A program made the position numbers and the translations under genes. Positions 28,713-37,369 of a stretch of 64,000 nt of DNA are shown here, in pieces. Source of the stretch: Bradyrhizobium genosp. L (GTDB lineage Bacteria; Pseudomonadota; Alphaproteobacteria; Rhizobiales; Xanthobacteraceae); contig NZ_CP061378.1 of assembly GCF_015624485.1 (NCBI RefSeq), positions 3,410,001 through 3,474,000 on the forward strand, read 5' to 3'. Below the pieces are notes generated by a model. That model saw only the letters and a program-made list of their open reading frames with translations, was not told the DNA's origin and ran no database searches. Position 1 is the stretch's first letter, and every line of letters begins with the position of its first letter.

Positions 28713-29786
28713 ATGACTGAGCGCAAAAACGGGCTCACCTACGCGGATTCGGGCGTCGACATCGACGCCGGGAACCGGCTGGTCGACCTGATCAAGCCGA
28801 TGGTGCGGGCCACCGCACGCCCCGGCGCGGACGCCGAGATCGGCGGCTTCGGCGGGCTGTTCGACCTCAAGGCCGCCGGCTTCAAGGATCCGGTCCTGGT
28901 CGCGGCGACCGACGGCGTCGGCACCAAGCTCAAGATCGCGATCGAGACCGGCATCCACAGCGGCATCGGCGTCGACCTGGTCGCGATGTCGGTCAACGAC
29001 CTCGTCGTGCAGGGCGCCGAACCGCTGTTCTTCCTCGACTACTTCGCCTGCGGCAAGCTGCATCCGGAGGCCACGGCGGCGATCGTCGCCGGCATCGCCG
29101 AGGGCTGCCGCGAATCCGGCTGCGCGCTGATCGGCGGCGAGACCGCTGAGATGCCGGGGCTCTACAAGGATGGCGACTACGACCTTGGCGGCTTTGCCGT
29201 CGGCGCCGCCGAGCGCGGCACCTTGCTGCCGACCGGCGATATCGCGCCCGGCGATGCCGTGATCGGCCTGGCGTCCTCCGGCGTGCACTCCAACGGCTAC
29301 TCGCTGGTGCGCAAGCTCGTCGAGCAGTCCGGGCTCGGTTATGACGCGCCGGCGCCGTTCGCGCCGGTCATGACGCTCGGCGCGGCGCTGCTGACGCCGA
29401 CCCGGCTCTATGTGAAATCCTGCCTGCGCGCGATCCGCGAGACCGGCGCGGTCAAGGGGCTCGCCCACATCACCGGCGGCGGCTTCACCGACAACATCCC
29501 GCGCGTGCTGCCGAAGCATCTCGGCGTCGGCATCGATCTGCCGCTGCTGCCGGTGCTGCCGGTGTTCAAATGGTTGGCGGAGCAGGGCGGCATCGCCGAG
29601 CTCGAGCTGCTGCGCACCTTCAATTGCGGCATCGGCATGATCGCGATCGTCAAGCCGGATGCGGTCGACCAGGTCAGCGGAATCCTCACCGAAAGCGGTG
29701 AGGCCGTGACGCTGCTCGGCGAGGTCATCGAGGCGAGCGGCGAGCATCGCGTGGTCTACAACGGTCATCTCGATCTCTCCGCATGA
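28713..29786 (+). CDS. purM: phosphoribosylformylglycinamidine cyclo-ligase
   Basis: AIR synthetase, fifth step of purine biosynthesis. The 357-residue protein begins with [17 protein letters not shown] and contains [20 protein letters not shown] and [14 protein letters not shown], all typical of PurM. Its stop overlaps purN by 4 bp. The 161 bp to the divergent membrane-lipid gene should hold both promoters; I see no PurR site I would defend. Confidence 0.96.
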   Translation: MTERKNGLTYADSGVDIDAGNRLVDLIKPMVRATARPGADAEIGGFGGLFDLKAAGFKDPVLVAATDGVGTKLKIAIETGIHSGIGVDLVAMSVNDLVVQGAEPLFFLDYFACGKLHPEATAAIVAGIAEGCRESGCALIGGETAEMPGLYKDGDYDLGGFAVGAAERGTLLPTGDIAPGDAVIGLASSGVHSNGYSLVRKLVEQSGLGYDAPAPFAPVMTLGAALLTPTRLYVKSCLRAIRETGAVKGLAHITGGGFTDNIPRVLPKHLGVGIDLPLLPVLPVFKWLAEQGGIAELELLRTFNCGIGMIAIVKPDAVDQVSGILTESGEAVTLLGEVIEASGEHRVVYNGHLDLSA

Positions 29787-30433
29787 AGCGCCGCGTCGCC
29801 ATCCTGATCTCCGGCCGCGGCTCCAACATGGCGGCGCTGATCGAGGCCGCGAAGGCTGCGGATTTTCCGGCCGAGATCGCGGTCGTGATCTCCAACCGGG
29901 CCAACGCGCCTGGGCTGGAGCGGGCGGCCGCGAGCGGCATCCCGACCGTCGTTATCGAGAGCAAGCCGTTCGGCAAGGATCGCGCCGGCTTCGAGGTGGT
30001 GCTGCAGCGGGCGCTCGACGAGGCCAAGGTCGAACTGATCTGCCTCGGCGGCTTCATGCGGCTGTTCACCGCGGATTTTGCCAGGCATTGGTACGGACGG
30101 ATGCTCAACATCCATCCCTCGCTGCTGCCCTGCTTCCCCGGCCTCGATCCGCACGGCCAGGCCTTGCGCGCGGGCGTGAAGCTGTCCGGCGCGACGGTGC
30201 ATTTCGTGATCCCGGAGACCGATGCGGGGCCGATCGTGATGCAGGGCGCGGTCACCGTGGCCGATGACGACACGCCGGAGACGCTGGCCGCGCGCGTCAT
30301 CACCATCGAGCATCGAATCTACCCGGAAGCGCTGCGGCTGCTGGCGAGCGGGCGGCTGAAGCTCGACGGCGATCTCTGCAGGACGCTGGGAAGCGCGGCC
30401 ACCGACAGCACGCTGATCGCGCCGGCGCGCTGA
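29783..30433 (+). CDS. purN: phosphoribosylglycinamide formyltransferase
   Basis: Transfers a formyl group from 10-formyl-tetrahydrofolate to GAR in purine synthesis. The 216-residue protein has the N-terminal [11 protein letters not shown], the catalytic Asn-His segment [10 protein letters not shown] and the Asp of [10 protein letters not shown]. It is coupled to purM through an ATGA overlap. The C-terminus extends about 15 residues past the E. coli end. Confidence 0.96.
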   Translation: MKRRVAILISGRGSNMAALIEAAKAADFPAEIAVVISNRANAPGLERAAASGIPTVVIESKPFGKDRAGFEVVLQRALDEAKVELICLGGFMRLFTADFARHWYGRMLNIHPSLLPCFPGLDPHGQALRAGVKLSGATVHFVIPETDAGPIVMQGAVTVADDDTPETLAARVITIEHRIYPEALRLLASGRLKLDGDLCRTLGSAATDSTLIAPAR

Positions 30434-30456
30434 GGCGACGCCGCGGACGAGGAAAT

Positions 30457-30480
30457 CCCCCGGCGCGATACGGCCGGGGG
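30457..30480. terminator. stem-loop between convergent purN and cspA
   Basis: Eight-base perfect arms CCCCCGGC (30457-30464) and GCCGGGGG (30473-30480). It sits 23 bp past purN and 37 bp past the leftward cspA stop. Read leftward, a short ATTTCC follows. The T-run is weak, but position and stem suggest a shared terminator. Confidence 0.6.
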
Positions 30481-30516
30481 AGCTGTCAGGATGTTGGGCG
30501 CAGACCGCGCCGGCGT

Positions 30517-30720
30517 TCAGCGAACCTTGAGATTTTCCGCCGACGCCTTGCCGCGGTTCTCCACCAGATCGTACTCGACGGTCTGGTTTTCGTTGAGCGT
30601 GGACAGCCCCGCGCGCTCGACCGCCGAGATGTGGACGAAGACGTCCTTGTCGCCGGCGTCCGGCTTGATGAACCCGTAGCCCTTGGTCGGGTTGAACCAC
30701 TTGACGGTACCCTTCGGCAT
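30517..30720 (-). CDS. cold-shock domain protein
   Basis: 67-residue CspA-family nucleic-acid chaperone. RNP1 is KGYGFIK and RNP2 is VFVHIS. It starts MPKGTVKWFNPTKG and keeps the aromatic surface. GGGAGAGAG precedes the ATG. It lies alone, convergent with purN, and its upstream region carries the tandem and inverted repeats at 30801-31131. Alphaproteobacteria carry several paralogues, so no number can be assigned. Confidence 0.94.
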   Translation of the reverse strand: MPKGTVKWFNPTKGYGFIKPDAGDKDVFVHISAVERAGLSTLNENQTVEYDLVENRGKASAENLKVR

Positions 30721-31030
30721 CGTCTCTCTCCCATTCTAGATACAAAAAAGACGCGGCCGTGCTTTGCACGTGCCACGCCACAAACGGGCTTCGGGGTGTC
30801 TGTTCAAGTCTCGAGTCTTCAAGTGCGAAGTCTTCAAGTCCGAAATCTTCAGGCCCTGGGTCGTCAACGTCGCGAAACGCGCAGTCCGACGACCGCAATC
30901 CGATTGCAACGGGATTGCAACACGAAAGTTGCAAATTCGCAAGCGTCGGCCCCGCCGGGGAAGTTTCGCGGGACGCAACCGGGGCGCGGAACCGCCGCAG
31001 CATCGTTCGGCCACTGGCCGACACGGCGCT
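30721..31030. other. gene-free region upstream of cspA
   Basis: No convincing gene. It holds the 15-bp tandem array (30801-30875) and three TTGCAA-containing octamers (30903-30910, 30914-30921, 30928-30935). Open frames through it on both strands are low-complexity readings of the repeats. The cspA promoter should lie in the first 150 bp. Confidence 0.5.
30801..30875. repeat. degenerate 15-bp tandem repeat, five units
   Basis: Five head-to-tail units: TGTTCAAGTCTCGAG, TCTTCAAGTGCGAAG, TCTTCAAGTCCGAAA, TCTTCAGGCCCTGGG, TCGTCAACGTCGCGA. The second and third differ at two positions; the outer units are more diverged. Because the unit is a multiple of three, all frames through it read as five-residue periodic peptides. 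Confidence 0.75.
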
Positions 31031-31131
31031 AAAGCGCGATGAGATCGGGATGAATCGTCATCGCGCTTTAGCTCCTTGTTCGAGCATGGTCTTTTCGGAA
31101 AACCGCTTCACGCTTTTCCGGATCATGCGCT
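31031..31131. repeat. intergenic repeat R2, double palindrome beside rnd
   Basis: Two adjacent inverted repeats. The first has arms AAAGCGCGATGA (31031-31042) and TCATCGCGCTTT (31058-31069). The second is the 31082-31131 segment with GGAAAACCGCTTCACGCTTTTCC inside GAGCATG...CATGCGC. Its right end touches the rnd stop codon. The type is familiar from Bradyrhizobium intergenic regions. Confidence 0.75.
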
Positions 31132-32278
31132 AGCCCCGGTCGACCCGCACCACGCGGCCCTTGTCGATCGCCAGCGCGAGCTCGCCGTGCTTCAGCTTGA
31201 GCGCGGCTTCGCCGAACAATTCGCGGCGCCAGCCGTGCAGGGCGCCGACATCGGCCTGATCGCTGACCGCGATCTGCTCGAGATCGTCGACGGTCGCGAT
31301 CACCTTGCTGGCGACGCCATGACGCTCGGAGGTCATGCGCAGCAGCACCTTCAACAGCTCGACGGTGGCCGCGCCATTGGAATTGTTGCGCGGCTTCTCC
31401 AGCTTCGGCAGCTCGGCGTGGTCGCGGGCGAGCCCGCGCTGCACGGCGGCGATGATGTCCGCGCCCCATTTCGAGCGCTCGAACCCCTTGGGCATCGAGC
31501 GCAGATTGCCGAGCTTCTCGATCGAGGTCGGCGCGTGGGTGGCGATATCGCCGACCGCGTCGTCCTTCAGCACGCGCGATCGCGGTACGTCGCGGCTCTG
31601 CGCCTCCTGCTCGCGCCAGGCCGCGACCTCGATCAGCACGGCGAGCTCGCGCGGCTTGCGGACCCGGGTCTTCAGCCGCTCCCAGGCGCGCTCGGGATGG
31701 AAGTCGTAGGTCTTCGGCGAGGTCAGAACCTCCATCTCCTCGCTGACCCAGTCGCTGCGGCCGCGCTTCTTCAGGTCGGCGTCGAGGGTGGCGAACACCT
31801 CGCGCAGATGGGTAACGTCGGAGACCGCATAATGCAGCTGCTCTTCGGAGAGCGGCCGGCGCGACCAGTCGGTGAAGCGGTGGGTCTTGTCGGGGCGATG
31901 CCCAGTGACCCGATCGACCAGCGCGTCATAGGCGATGCTGTCGCCATAGCCGAGCACCATGGCAGCGACCTGGGTATCGAAGATCGGGTGCGGGATGGTG
32001 CCGGAGAGGTGCCAGACGATCTCGATGTCCTGCCGCGCGGCGTGAAACACTTTCAGCACGGCCTCATTGGACATCAGCTCGAAGAACGGCTTGAGGTCGA
32101 TGCCCGGAGCCAGGGCGTCGACCACGACGGCTTCGTCTGCGCTCGCCATCTGCACGACGCAGAGCAACGGGTAATAGGTCGTCTCCCGCAAGAACTCGGT
32201 ATCGACGGTGATGACCTTGTGGGTGGCGAGCCGGCCGCAGGCGGCTGCGAGTTCGGAGGTCGTGCTAATCAGATCCAT
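31130..32278 (-). CDS. rnd: ribonuclease D
   Basis: 382-residue 3'-5' exonuclease that trims tRNA precursors. DEDD-type catalytic residues are in [19 protein letters not shown] and [10 protein letters not shown]. One HRDC domain (about 200-280: [20 protein letters not shown]) and a second C-terminal helical part follow. I start at the ATG at 32278 (MDLISTT); a start nine codons upstream has no family match. Its TAG stop is the first triplet of the adjoining R2 repeat. Confidence 0.93.
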   Translation of the reverse strand: MDLISTTSELAAACGRLATHKVITVDTEFLRETTYYPLLCVVQMASADEAVVVDALAPGIDLKPFFELMSNEAVLKVFHAARQDIEIVWHLSGTIPHPIFDTQVAAMVLGYGDSIAYDALVDRVTGHRPDKTHRFTDWSRRPLSEEQLHYAVSDVTHLREVFATLDADLKKRGRSDWVSEEMEVLTSPKTYDFHPERAWERLKTRVRKPRELAVLIEVAAWREQEAQSRDVPRSRVLKDDAVGDIATHAPTSIEKLGNLRSMPKGFERSKWGADIIAAVQRGLARDHAELPKLEKPRNNSNGAATVELLKVLLRMTSERHGVASKVIATVDDLEQIAVSDQADVGALHGWRRELFGEAALKLKHGELALAIDKGRVVRVDRG

Positions 32279-32458
32279 GAAGTGTCCATGACGCCTTGAG
32301 CACACGCGTTCTGCCGAAAGGGCAGCTATGTCAAGGGTCTTGCTGGGATTTTGGCCCTGCGCGGAGCGAGGGACAGGGGATTTTGGCCGGCATGGGGAGG
32401 GGATTCAAGGGGGATTTTGGGCCTCATCTCAAGGTCTTTGGATACGCAAATGGCCGTG
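32279..32458. other. gene-free region upstream of rnd
   Basis: Left part of a 414 bp gap between rnd and the acyltransferase. It contains a G-rich stretch with three imperfect GGGGATTTTGG-type repeats (about 32374-32420) and should hold the rnd promoter. No gene seen. The rest of the gap is the R3 palindrome and about 110 bp of unremarkable sequence. Confidence 0.45.
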
Positions 32459-32581
32459 TCGTCCTGGCGAAAGCCAGGACCCATAACCACCGAATGTGAT
32501 TGTGAACGGGACTGTTGGCTCCAGCATCGTGCCTCAGCAGGCTGTCGGGGTAATGGGTCCTGGCATTTGCCAGGACGACGT
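32459..32581. repeat. intergenic palindromic repeat R3, copy a
   Basis: About 123 bp with terminal inverted arms GTCGTCCTGGCGAAAGCCAG and its near complement CTGGCATTTGCCAGGACGAC, next to ACCCAT/ATGGGT. The inner part matches the reverse complement of copy b (46821-46942). Confidence 0.85.
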
Positions 32582-32692
32582 TGCGGGTAGTCGCTTCTCG
32601 CTTCACTAGCAACCACCGCGGTGTCATCACCCGCGCATGCGCATGTTGGCCGCGGCGTACCATGTGCGCAATTGCGCTCAGGCCGGACGAGG

Positions 32693-33829
32693 TCAAGAGA
32701 ACATTCGGAAAAAACGAACAGGTGCCTGTTGCTCGCCGGCGTGGCGAACGCGCGAGGGCCAGCCGAGCCGCGATGCCAGCGCGGTCAGGTTCTCGCGGAT
32801 AAGATCATGCGCGGGTCGTTCGAGGACGCGCCAGACGAACCAGGCCAGCAACACGATTGCGGCGATGACGGTCATCGTCCAGGGCACGGACGGCTGGTCC
32901 GGCGCGACCGCGAGCAGGACGTCGTAGCCGAGCTGCAGGTGCAGAAGGTAGAGCGGATAAGTGATGCCGCCGACGGCGGTGACGAGCGCGGCCGGCAACG
33001 GCAGCGATTTGACGCGGGTGGCCAGGAAGACGATGCCGAGCGAGACGAGGCAGATCGCCACGACGACGCGGGCATCGAAGCTCGCATGGGTATGGACGCC
33101 GAGCCGCTCCAGCTTGTGCACCGCTTGGAACGCCGCCGTTCCCATCGCCAGCGTCAGCAGGCTGTAGAGCCGGGCGTCGCGCCGGCCGCGGTAATGCTCG
33201 TAGATCAGCAGCCCGACCGCGAAGAAGCCGCTGTCGTCGGCGACGAACAGTTTTTCGAAGATCGGAGCGTCGATCGTCAGTTCGTTGAAAAAGGTGATCG
33301 CGATCCACACCACGATGATGGTGTCGATCCGTTGCGGGAAGATGCGCAAGGCAAGGAATGCCGCGACCCAGACATAGAACATCACCTCGATGACCAGCGA
33401 CCAGTAGGCATCGTCCATATAGGGCTGGCCGAAGGCAGGCGCTGCGATCGCGAAATTTGCGAGCCATTGCTTCCAGGTCACGTCGAAATACGTGCTGCCC
33501 AACGTCAGCGTCGTGACGAAGGTGAGCGTCATGCAGATCACGAAGGTCGGATAGATCCGGCTGAAGCGCGCGATCGCGAAGCCGACCGGCGTCCTGCCTT
33601 CGGCCGAATAGGCGATGACGAATCCTGAGATCGCGAAGAACACCGGCACGCCCAGGAAGCCGTATTGGGCGATCGAGGCGAGGAACGGCATCGCAACCTG
33701 GGTGATGCCGTGCGACGCCGGACCCCAGAAGCCGTAATGATAGAGGACGACAGCACCGACCGCGGCGACCCGCAGCAGGTCGAGCAGGGGGACCCTTGAC
33801 GTATCCTTCTTTAGCTGGCCTTCCGGCAT
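32693..33829 (-). CDS. acyltransferase 3 family membrane protein
   Basis: 378-residue protein with about ten membrane segments, of the acyltransferase-3 type that O-acylates surface polysaccharides or other exported molecules. The family features LLDLLRVAAVGAVVLYHYGFWG (first helix with the catalytic-type His), FFAISGFVIAYS, FSRIYPTF and a WSLVIEVMFY segment are all present. GGAG 6 bases upstream supports the ATG at 33829 over a TTG nine codons earlier. No sugar-synthesis genes are beside it, so the acceptor is unknown. Confidence 0.88.
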   Translation of the reverse strand: MPEGQLKKDTSRVPLLDLLRVAAVGAVVLYHYGFWGPASHGITQVAMPFLASIAQYGFLGVPVFFAISGFVIAYSAEGRTPVGFAIARFSRIYPTFVICMTLTFVTTLTLGSTYFDVTWKQWLANFAIAAPAFGQPYMDDAYWSLVIEVMFYVWVAAFLALRIFPQRIDTIIVVWIAITFFNELTIDAPIFEKLFVADDSGFFAVGLLIYEHYRGRRDARLYSLLTLAMGTAAFQAVHKLERLGVHTHASFDARVVVAICLVSLGIVFLATRVKSLPLPAALVTAVGGITYPLYLLHLQLGYDVLLAVAPDQPSVPWTMTVIAAIVLLAWFVWRVLERPAHDLIRENLTALASRLGWPSRVRHAGEQQAPVRFFRMFS

Positions 33830-33959
33830 CGCCGCTCCGGGAACATAAGCCGGCAATTTGACGTGTGAGGCGTGAAAACCCGCTTAATCACCGTTTCGAA
33901 ACGTGTCGGCGGCCGTTCACGATTGAGGCATCCCGGTGGCACCGCGGATCACCGCCGGC

Positions 33960-35264
33960 TCAGCCGATCCAGCCGAGCAGCTTGAACCAGACGAGATAGA
34001 GCGGGCCGAGCGCGACGAACGAGATCGCGCCGACGATCAGGCACATCTTCACGGCGGCACCTGTCGGCACCCTGGCCATGCCGGCGGCGACGACGATCGG
34101 CGCGGCCTGATAGGGCAAGAGCGGCGTGCCGTAGGCGAAGACTTGCGACATCAGCACGGTCGGCAGGCTGAGGCCGGTGTGCGCGGCGAGCGAGGCGGCC
34201 AGCGGTGTGAACACGGCCGGCACGCCGTTGGCGGTGACGACGAAATTGAGCAGGCTGGCGAGCCCGATCATCGAGGCGAAATCCGCCGCCGGCTGTCCGG
34301 GATCGAGCGGCAGATGCGGGATGATGAGATCGCCGATGCTCTTGCCGAGGCCTGACCAGGCAACCACCGCAGCTAGTCCCAAAATGCCGCCGAGATAGAC
34401 GCAGGTGCGGACATTGACGCCGGCGGCAAATTCCTCGCCGGAGAGGAAGCCGATCCGCGGCAACAGGCAGAGGCAGGCCGACACCAGCCCGACCCAGGCC
34501 GGGCGGACGCCATGCACGGAATCCGTCATCCAGAAGGCCAGCGTGGCGAGCAGGATGATCGACAGCCGCCATTCGGCGCTGCTCATCGGCTTTGCTTCAT
34601 TGCAGCTCTCGATCGGACGCGGCGCGGCCGGAAACAGCCAGACCAGGCAGAGGATCAGCACGAAGCCCTTGAGGATGCCGACGACGGGCGCATGCAGCAC
34701 GAGATAGGACATGTAGTCGAACTGCACGCCATAGGCGCGTTCGGCAGCGCCGGTCATGATCAGGTTCGGCACATTCGCCGGCAGGATCGACGCGGACAAT
34801 TCGTAGGTGCCGAAGCCGACCGCGAGCGCCAGCGCATTGCGGCCCGGCGATCCCTCAGCGAGGCCGGCGCGATCGGCCAGCGCCAAGATGATCGGCATCA
34901 GGAGCGCGATGCGCCCCATGTTCGACGGCATCACGAAGGCCAGCGCATAGGTCAGCGCGATGACGCCGGCGACCATCCTGAGCCAGGAGCCGGTGAGGCG
35001 GCCGGCGAGCATGCTGGCGATCCGGTCCGCCAGCCCCACCTTGCGGATCGCAGTCCCGATCACGAAGCCGCCGAGCACCAGCCAGAACGCCTCCGACTGG
35101 AAGCCGGAGAACAGCACGTCCGGCGGCGCTGCGTGAAAGACGGCGACCGCGGCAAAGAACAAAAGCGCAGTGAGGAATTCCGGCAGCAGGCTGGTGGCCC
35201 ACAACAGGATCGCGATCGCGCAGAACCAGCCGGGGTGGATCAGCGAGGAGGCGGTCTCGGGCAT
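33960..35264 (-). CDS. SLC13/DASS-type anion transporter
   Basis: 434-residue membrane protein with about eleven helices, of the divalent anion:sodium symporter/ArsB-like superfamily (possible substrates dicarboxylates, sulfate or related anions). The two halves each carry a Ser/Thr-Asn hairpin: ILPANVPNLIMTG (about 165-177) and VTANGVPAVFTPLA (about 345-358). The conserved MPSNMGRIALLMPI of the family is also visible. The ribosome site is weak. Neighbours do not suggest a substrate. Confidence 0.83.
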   Translation of the reverse strand: MPETASSLIHPGWFCAIAILLWATSLLPEFLTALLFFAAVAVFHAAPPDVLFSGFQSEAFWLVLGGFVIGTAIRKVGLADRIASMLAGRLTGSWLRMVAGVIALTYALAFVMPSNMGRIALLMPIILALADRAGLAEGSPGRNALALAVGFGTYELSASILPANVPNLIMTGAAERAYGVQFDYMSYLVLHAPVVGILKGFVLILCLVWLFPAAPRPIESCNEAKPMSSAEWRLSIILLATLAFWMTDSVHGVRPAWVGLVSACLCLLPRIGFLSGEEFAAGVNVRTCVYLGGILGLAAVVAWSGLGKSIGDLIIPHLPLDPGQPAADFASMIGLASLLNFVVTANGVPAVFTPLAASLAAHTGLSLPTVLMSQVFAYGTPLLPYQAAPIVVAAGMARVPTGAAVKMCLIVGAISFVALGPLYLVWFKLLGWIG

Positions 35265-35322
35265 GGCGGGGAATCAGGTGGGTGGCGGGGCGTTTGCCAC
35301 CCCTAGCACCCGCGGACGCCTG

Positions 35323-35400
35323 GTAGGGTGGATTAGCCGAAGGCGTAATCCGCCGCATTCCCGGGAAGAGGCGGATTACGCTGACGCTAATCCGCCCTAC
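35323..35400. repeat. intergenic palindrome R4, gtaggGTGGATTA type
   Basis: About 78 bp with arms GTAGGGTGGATTAGC and GCTAATCCGCCCTAC, and inner arms GCGTAATCCGCC / GGCGGATTACGC. It lies between the SLC13 gene and a 36-residue gene. Confidence 0.8.
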
Positions 35401-35414
35401 AAATCTGCAAAATC

Positions 35415-35525
35415 CTACTCGTAGCCCATCCGCTTCGACGGCCGGCGCGCCGCGGGCATCGCGAGCACGACGAGGCACAGCGCAATCATCGCCATTCCCA
35501 TGAATTCAAATGCAAACGCGTCCAC
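35415..35525 (-). CDS. 36-residue single-span membrane protein
   Basis: A very short gene with a GTG start. Read leftward, GGGGGAGAAGG lies just before the GTG. The product begins MDAFAFEFMGMAMIALCL, continues as one hydrophobic helix (about 8-23) and ends in a basic tail (ARRPSKRMGYE). The strong ribosome site, a well-formed membrane helix with a positive cytoplasmic end and a clean stop argue that it is real. No family or function recognised. Confidence 0.65.
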   Translation of the reverse strand: MDAFAFEFMGMAMIALCLVVLAMPAARRPSKRMGYE

Positions 35526-35660
35526 GGGCCTTCTCCCCCATTACCAAACCGTTAGATTTGTCGGGGGAGCGTTGAGGGGTTGTTAAGCCTTATGGTTACC
35601 GCGGCCGGGCGTGCGGCATGGTGCAAGGTGAGTTAATGCTCACGACGGGAGCGCGTGTAA

Positions 35661-35691
35661 GATGCGTTTCGCTGCGCTCTACCCATCCTAC
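35661..35691. repeat. half copy of intergenic palindrome R4b
   Basis: GATGCGTTTCGCTGCGCTCT then ACCCATCCTAC matches the right arm of the element at 44270-44350. No left arm is present. It lies 13 bp past the selO stop. Confidence 0.65.
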
Positions 35692-35703
35692 GGGAGTCGC
35701 GAT

Positions 35704-37176
35704 TTACGTCCCGCAGAATGTCCGCATCACGCGCTGCTCGGGTAGCGGCGGCTCCGTGTAGGCGGCATATTGCGGCTGATCCTCGTAGGGCTTCGCCAGT
35801 ACCGTCAGCAGCTCCTCGAACGGCGCGTAGTCGTCATTGTCGACGGCAGCCGCAATCACCGCTTCGATCCGGTGGTTGCGCGGGATGAAGGCCGGGTTGA
35901 CGACTTGCATCGCGGCCTTGCGTTCGGCGGCGTCGTGCGGCTCCAGCGCAAGGCGGGCGCGCCAGCGGCCGGCCCACTCGTCGAAGGCAGCGGGATCGGT
36001 GAACTGAGCGCGGACGTCGGCGGCATCATCGGCTGTGGCGTCGGCGAGCTTTCGGAAGGTTAGCGTGAAGTCGGCGCCGTTTTTTGCCATCGCGTCGAGC
36101 AGGTCCTGGATCAGCGCCTCATCGCCATCGCGCGCAGCGTAGAAGCCGACTTTTGCGCGCAGCCCCGCCTGGTAGGCGGCGGTGAATTTTTCCGGGAATT
36201 CGCCCAGGATGGTTTGCGCCTGTTCGACGGCCTTATCGGTGTCGCTGTCGAGCAGCGGCAGCAGGCACTCGGCAAGGCGCGTCAGATTCCACAGCGCGAT
36301 GCGCGGCTGGTTGGCGTAGGCGTAGCGGCCCATCTCGTCGATCGAGGAGAACACCTGCGCCGGATTGTAGGCGTCGAGGAAGGCGCAGGGGCCGTAGTCG
36401 ATGGTCTCGCCCGAGATCGAGGTGTTGTCGGTGTTCATCACGCCGTGGATGAAGCCGACCAGGAGCCAGCGCGCGACCAGCGACGCCTGCCGCGCCACGA
36501 TCGCGGCGAGCAGGCCGTGATAGGGTTGCGCGGTGCCCTTCAGCTCCGGATAGTGCCTGGCGATGACGTGGTCGGCGAGCGCGCGGACGCCGTCGGTATC
36601 GCCGCGGGCGGCGAAGAACTGGAAGGTGCCGACGCGGATGTGGCTCGAGGCCACACGGGTCAGCACCGCGCCGGGCAGCGCGATTTCGCGCTGGACCCGC
36701 TCCCCGGTGATCACGGCCGCAAGCGAGCGCGTGGTCGGAACGCCAAGCGCGAACATCGCCTCGCTGACGATGAATTCGCGCAGCACCGGGCCGAGCGCGG
36801 CGCGGCCGTCGCCGCGGCGAGAGAACGGGGTGGGGCCACTGCCCTTGAGCTGGATGTCGCGGCGGACGCCGTTTTGGTCGATGACCTCGCCGAGCAGGAT
36901 GGCGCGGCCGTCGCCGAGCTGGGGCACGAAGTTGCCGAACTGGTGGCCGGCATAGGCCATCGCGATCGGGTCGGCGCCGTCAGGCAGCCGCTTGCCGGAG
37001 AGGATTTCGGCGCCCTCTGATGTCGACAACAGGTCCGGGTCCAGCCCGAGCTGGACCGCGAGCGGCCGGTTCAGCTTGATCAGCCGCGGCGAGGCCACAG
37101 GCGTCGGCGCGACCCGGGCGAAGAAGTTCGCCGGCAGCGCCGCATAGGTGTTCTGGAACGGGAAATGGATGGTCAT
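35704..37176 (-). CDS. selO: protein adenylyltransferase SelO (YdiU)
   Basis: 490-residue pseudokinase-fold enzyme that AMPylates proteins. Family segments are MAYAGHQFGNFVPQLGDGRA, IQLKGSGPTPFSRRGDGRAA, and the metal-binding GVMNTDNTSISGETIDYGPC with the catalytic Asp. The C-terminus is FCGT, so a Cys takes the place of the selenocysteine found near the end of vertebrate SELENOO. I use the ATG at 37176 (MTIHFPFQNTY); the upstream in-frame stretch lacks family similarity. Divergent from aspS. Confidence 0.94.
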   Translation of the reverse strand: MTIHFPFQNTYAALPANFFARVAPTPVASPRLIKLNRPLAVQLGLDPDLLSTSEGAEILSGKRLPDGADPIAMAYAGHQFGNFVPQLGDGRAILLGEVIDQNGVRRDIQLKGSGPTPFSRRGDGRAALGPVLREFIVSEAMFALGVPTTRSLAAVITGERVQREIALPGAVLTRVASSHIRVGTFQFFAARGDTDGVRALADHVIARHYPELKGTAQPYHGLLAAIVARQASLVARWLLVGFIHGVMNTDNTSISGETIDYGPCAFLDAYNPAQVFSSIDEMGRYAYANQPRIALWNLTRLAECLLPLLDSDTDKAVEQAQTILGEFPEKFTAAYQAGLRAKVGFYAARDGDEALIQDLLDAMAKNGADFTLTFRKLADATADDAADVRAQFTDPAAFDEWAGRWRARLALEPHDAAERKAAMQVVNPAFIPRNHRIEAVIAAAVDNDDYAPFEELLTVLAKPYEDQPQYAAYTEPPLPEQRVMRTFCGT

Positions 37177-37369
37177 GCCAGGAAGATAGGGCTGCGGGAG
37201 GAATAGGCAAACATCTCGCGGCCGATAGCCGGAAAATCTGCGGTTTTGGGCCAAAAGCGGCCGTTCCCTTGGTTGCCGCCCCGGGCGGGCTCGGGTAAAC
37301 CCTCCGCAACTTCGGCACCGGCCTGAAAGCCCGCCGATTCTCCTTCGACATCAGTTTTTTGGAACGACT

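Noticed and set aside
30736..31024. Short open frames on both strands upstream of cspA
   Set aside because: They are readings of the 15-bp tandem repeat and nearby repeats, without ribosome sites.
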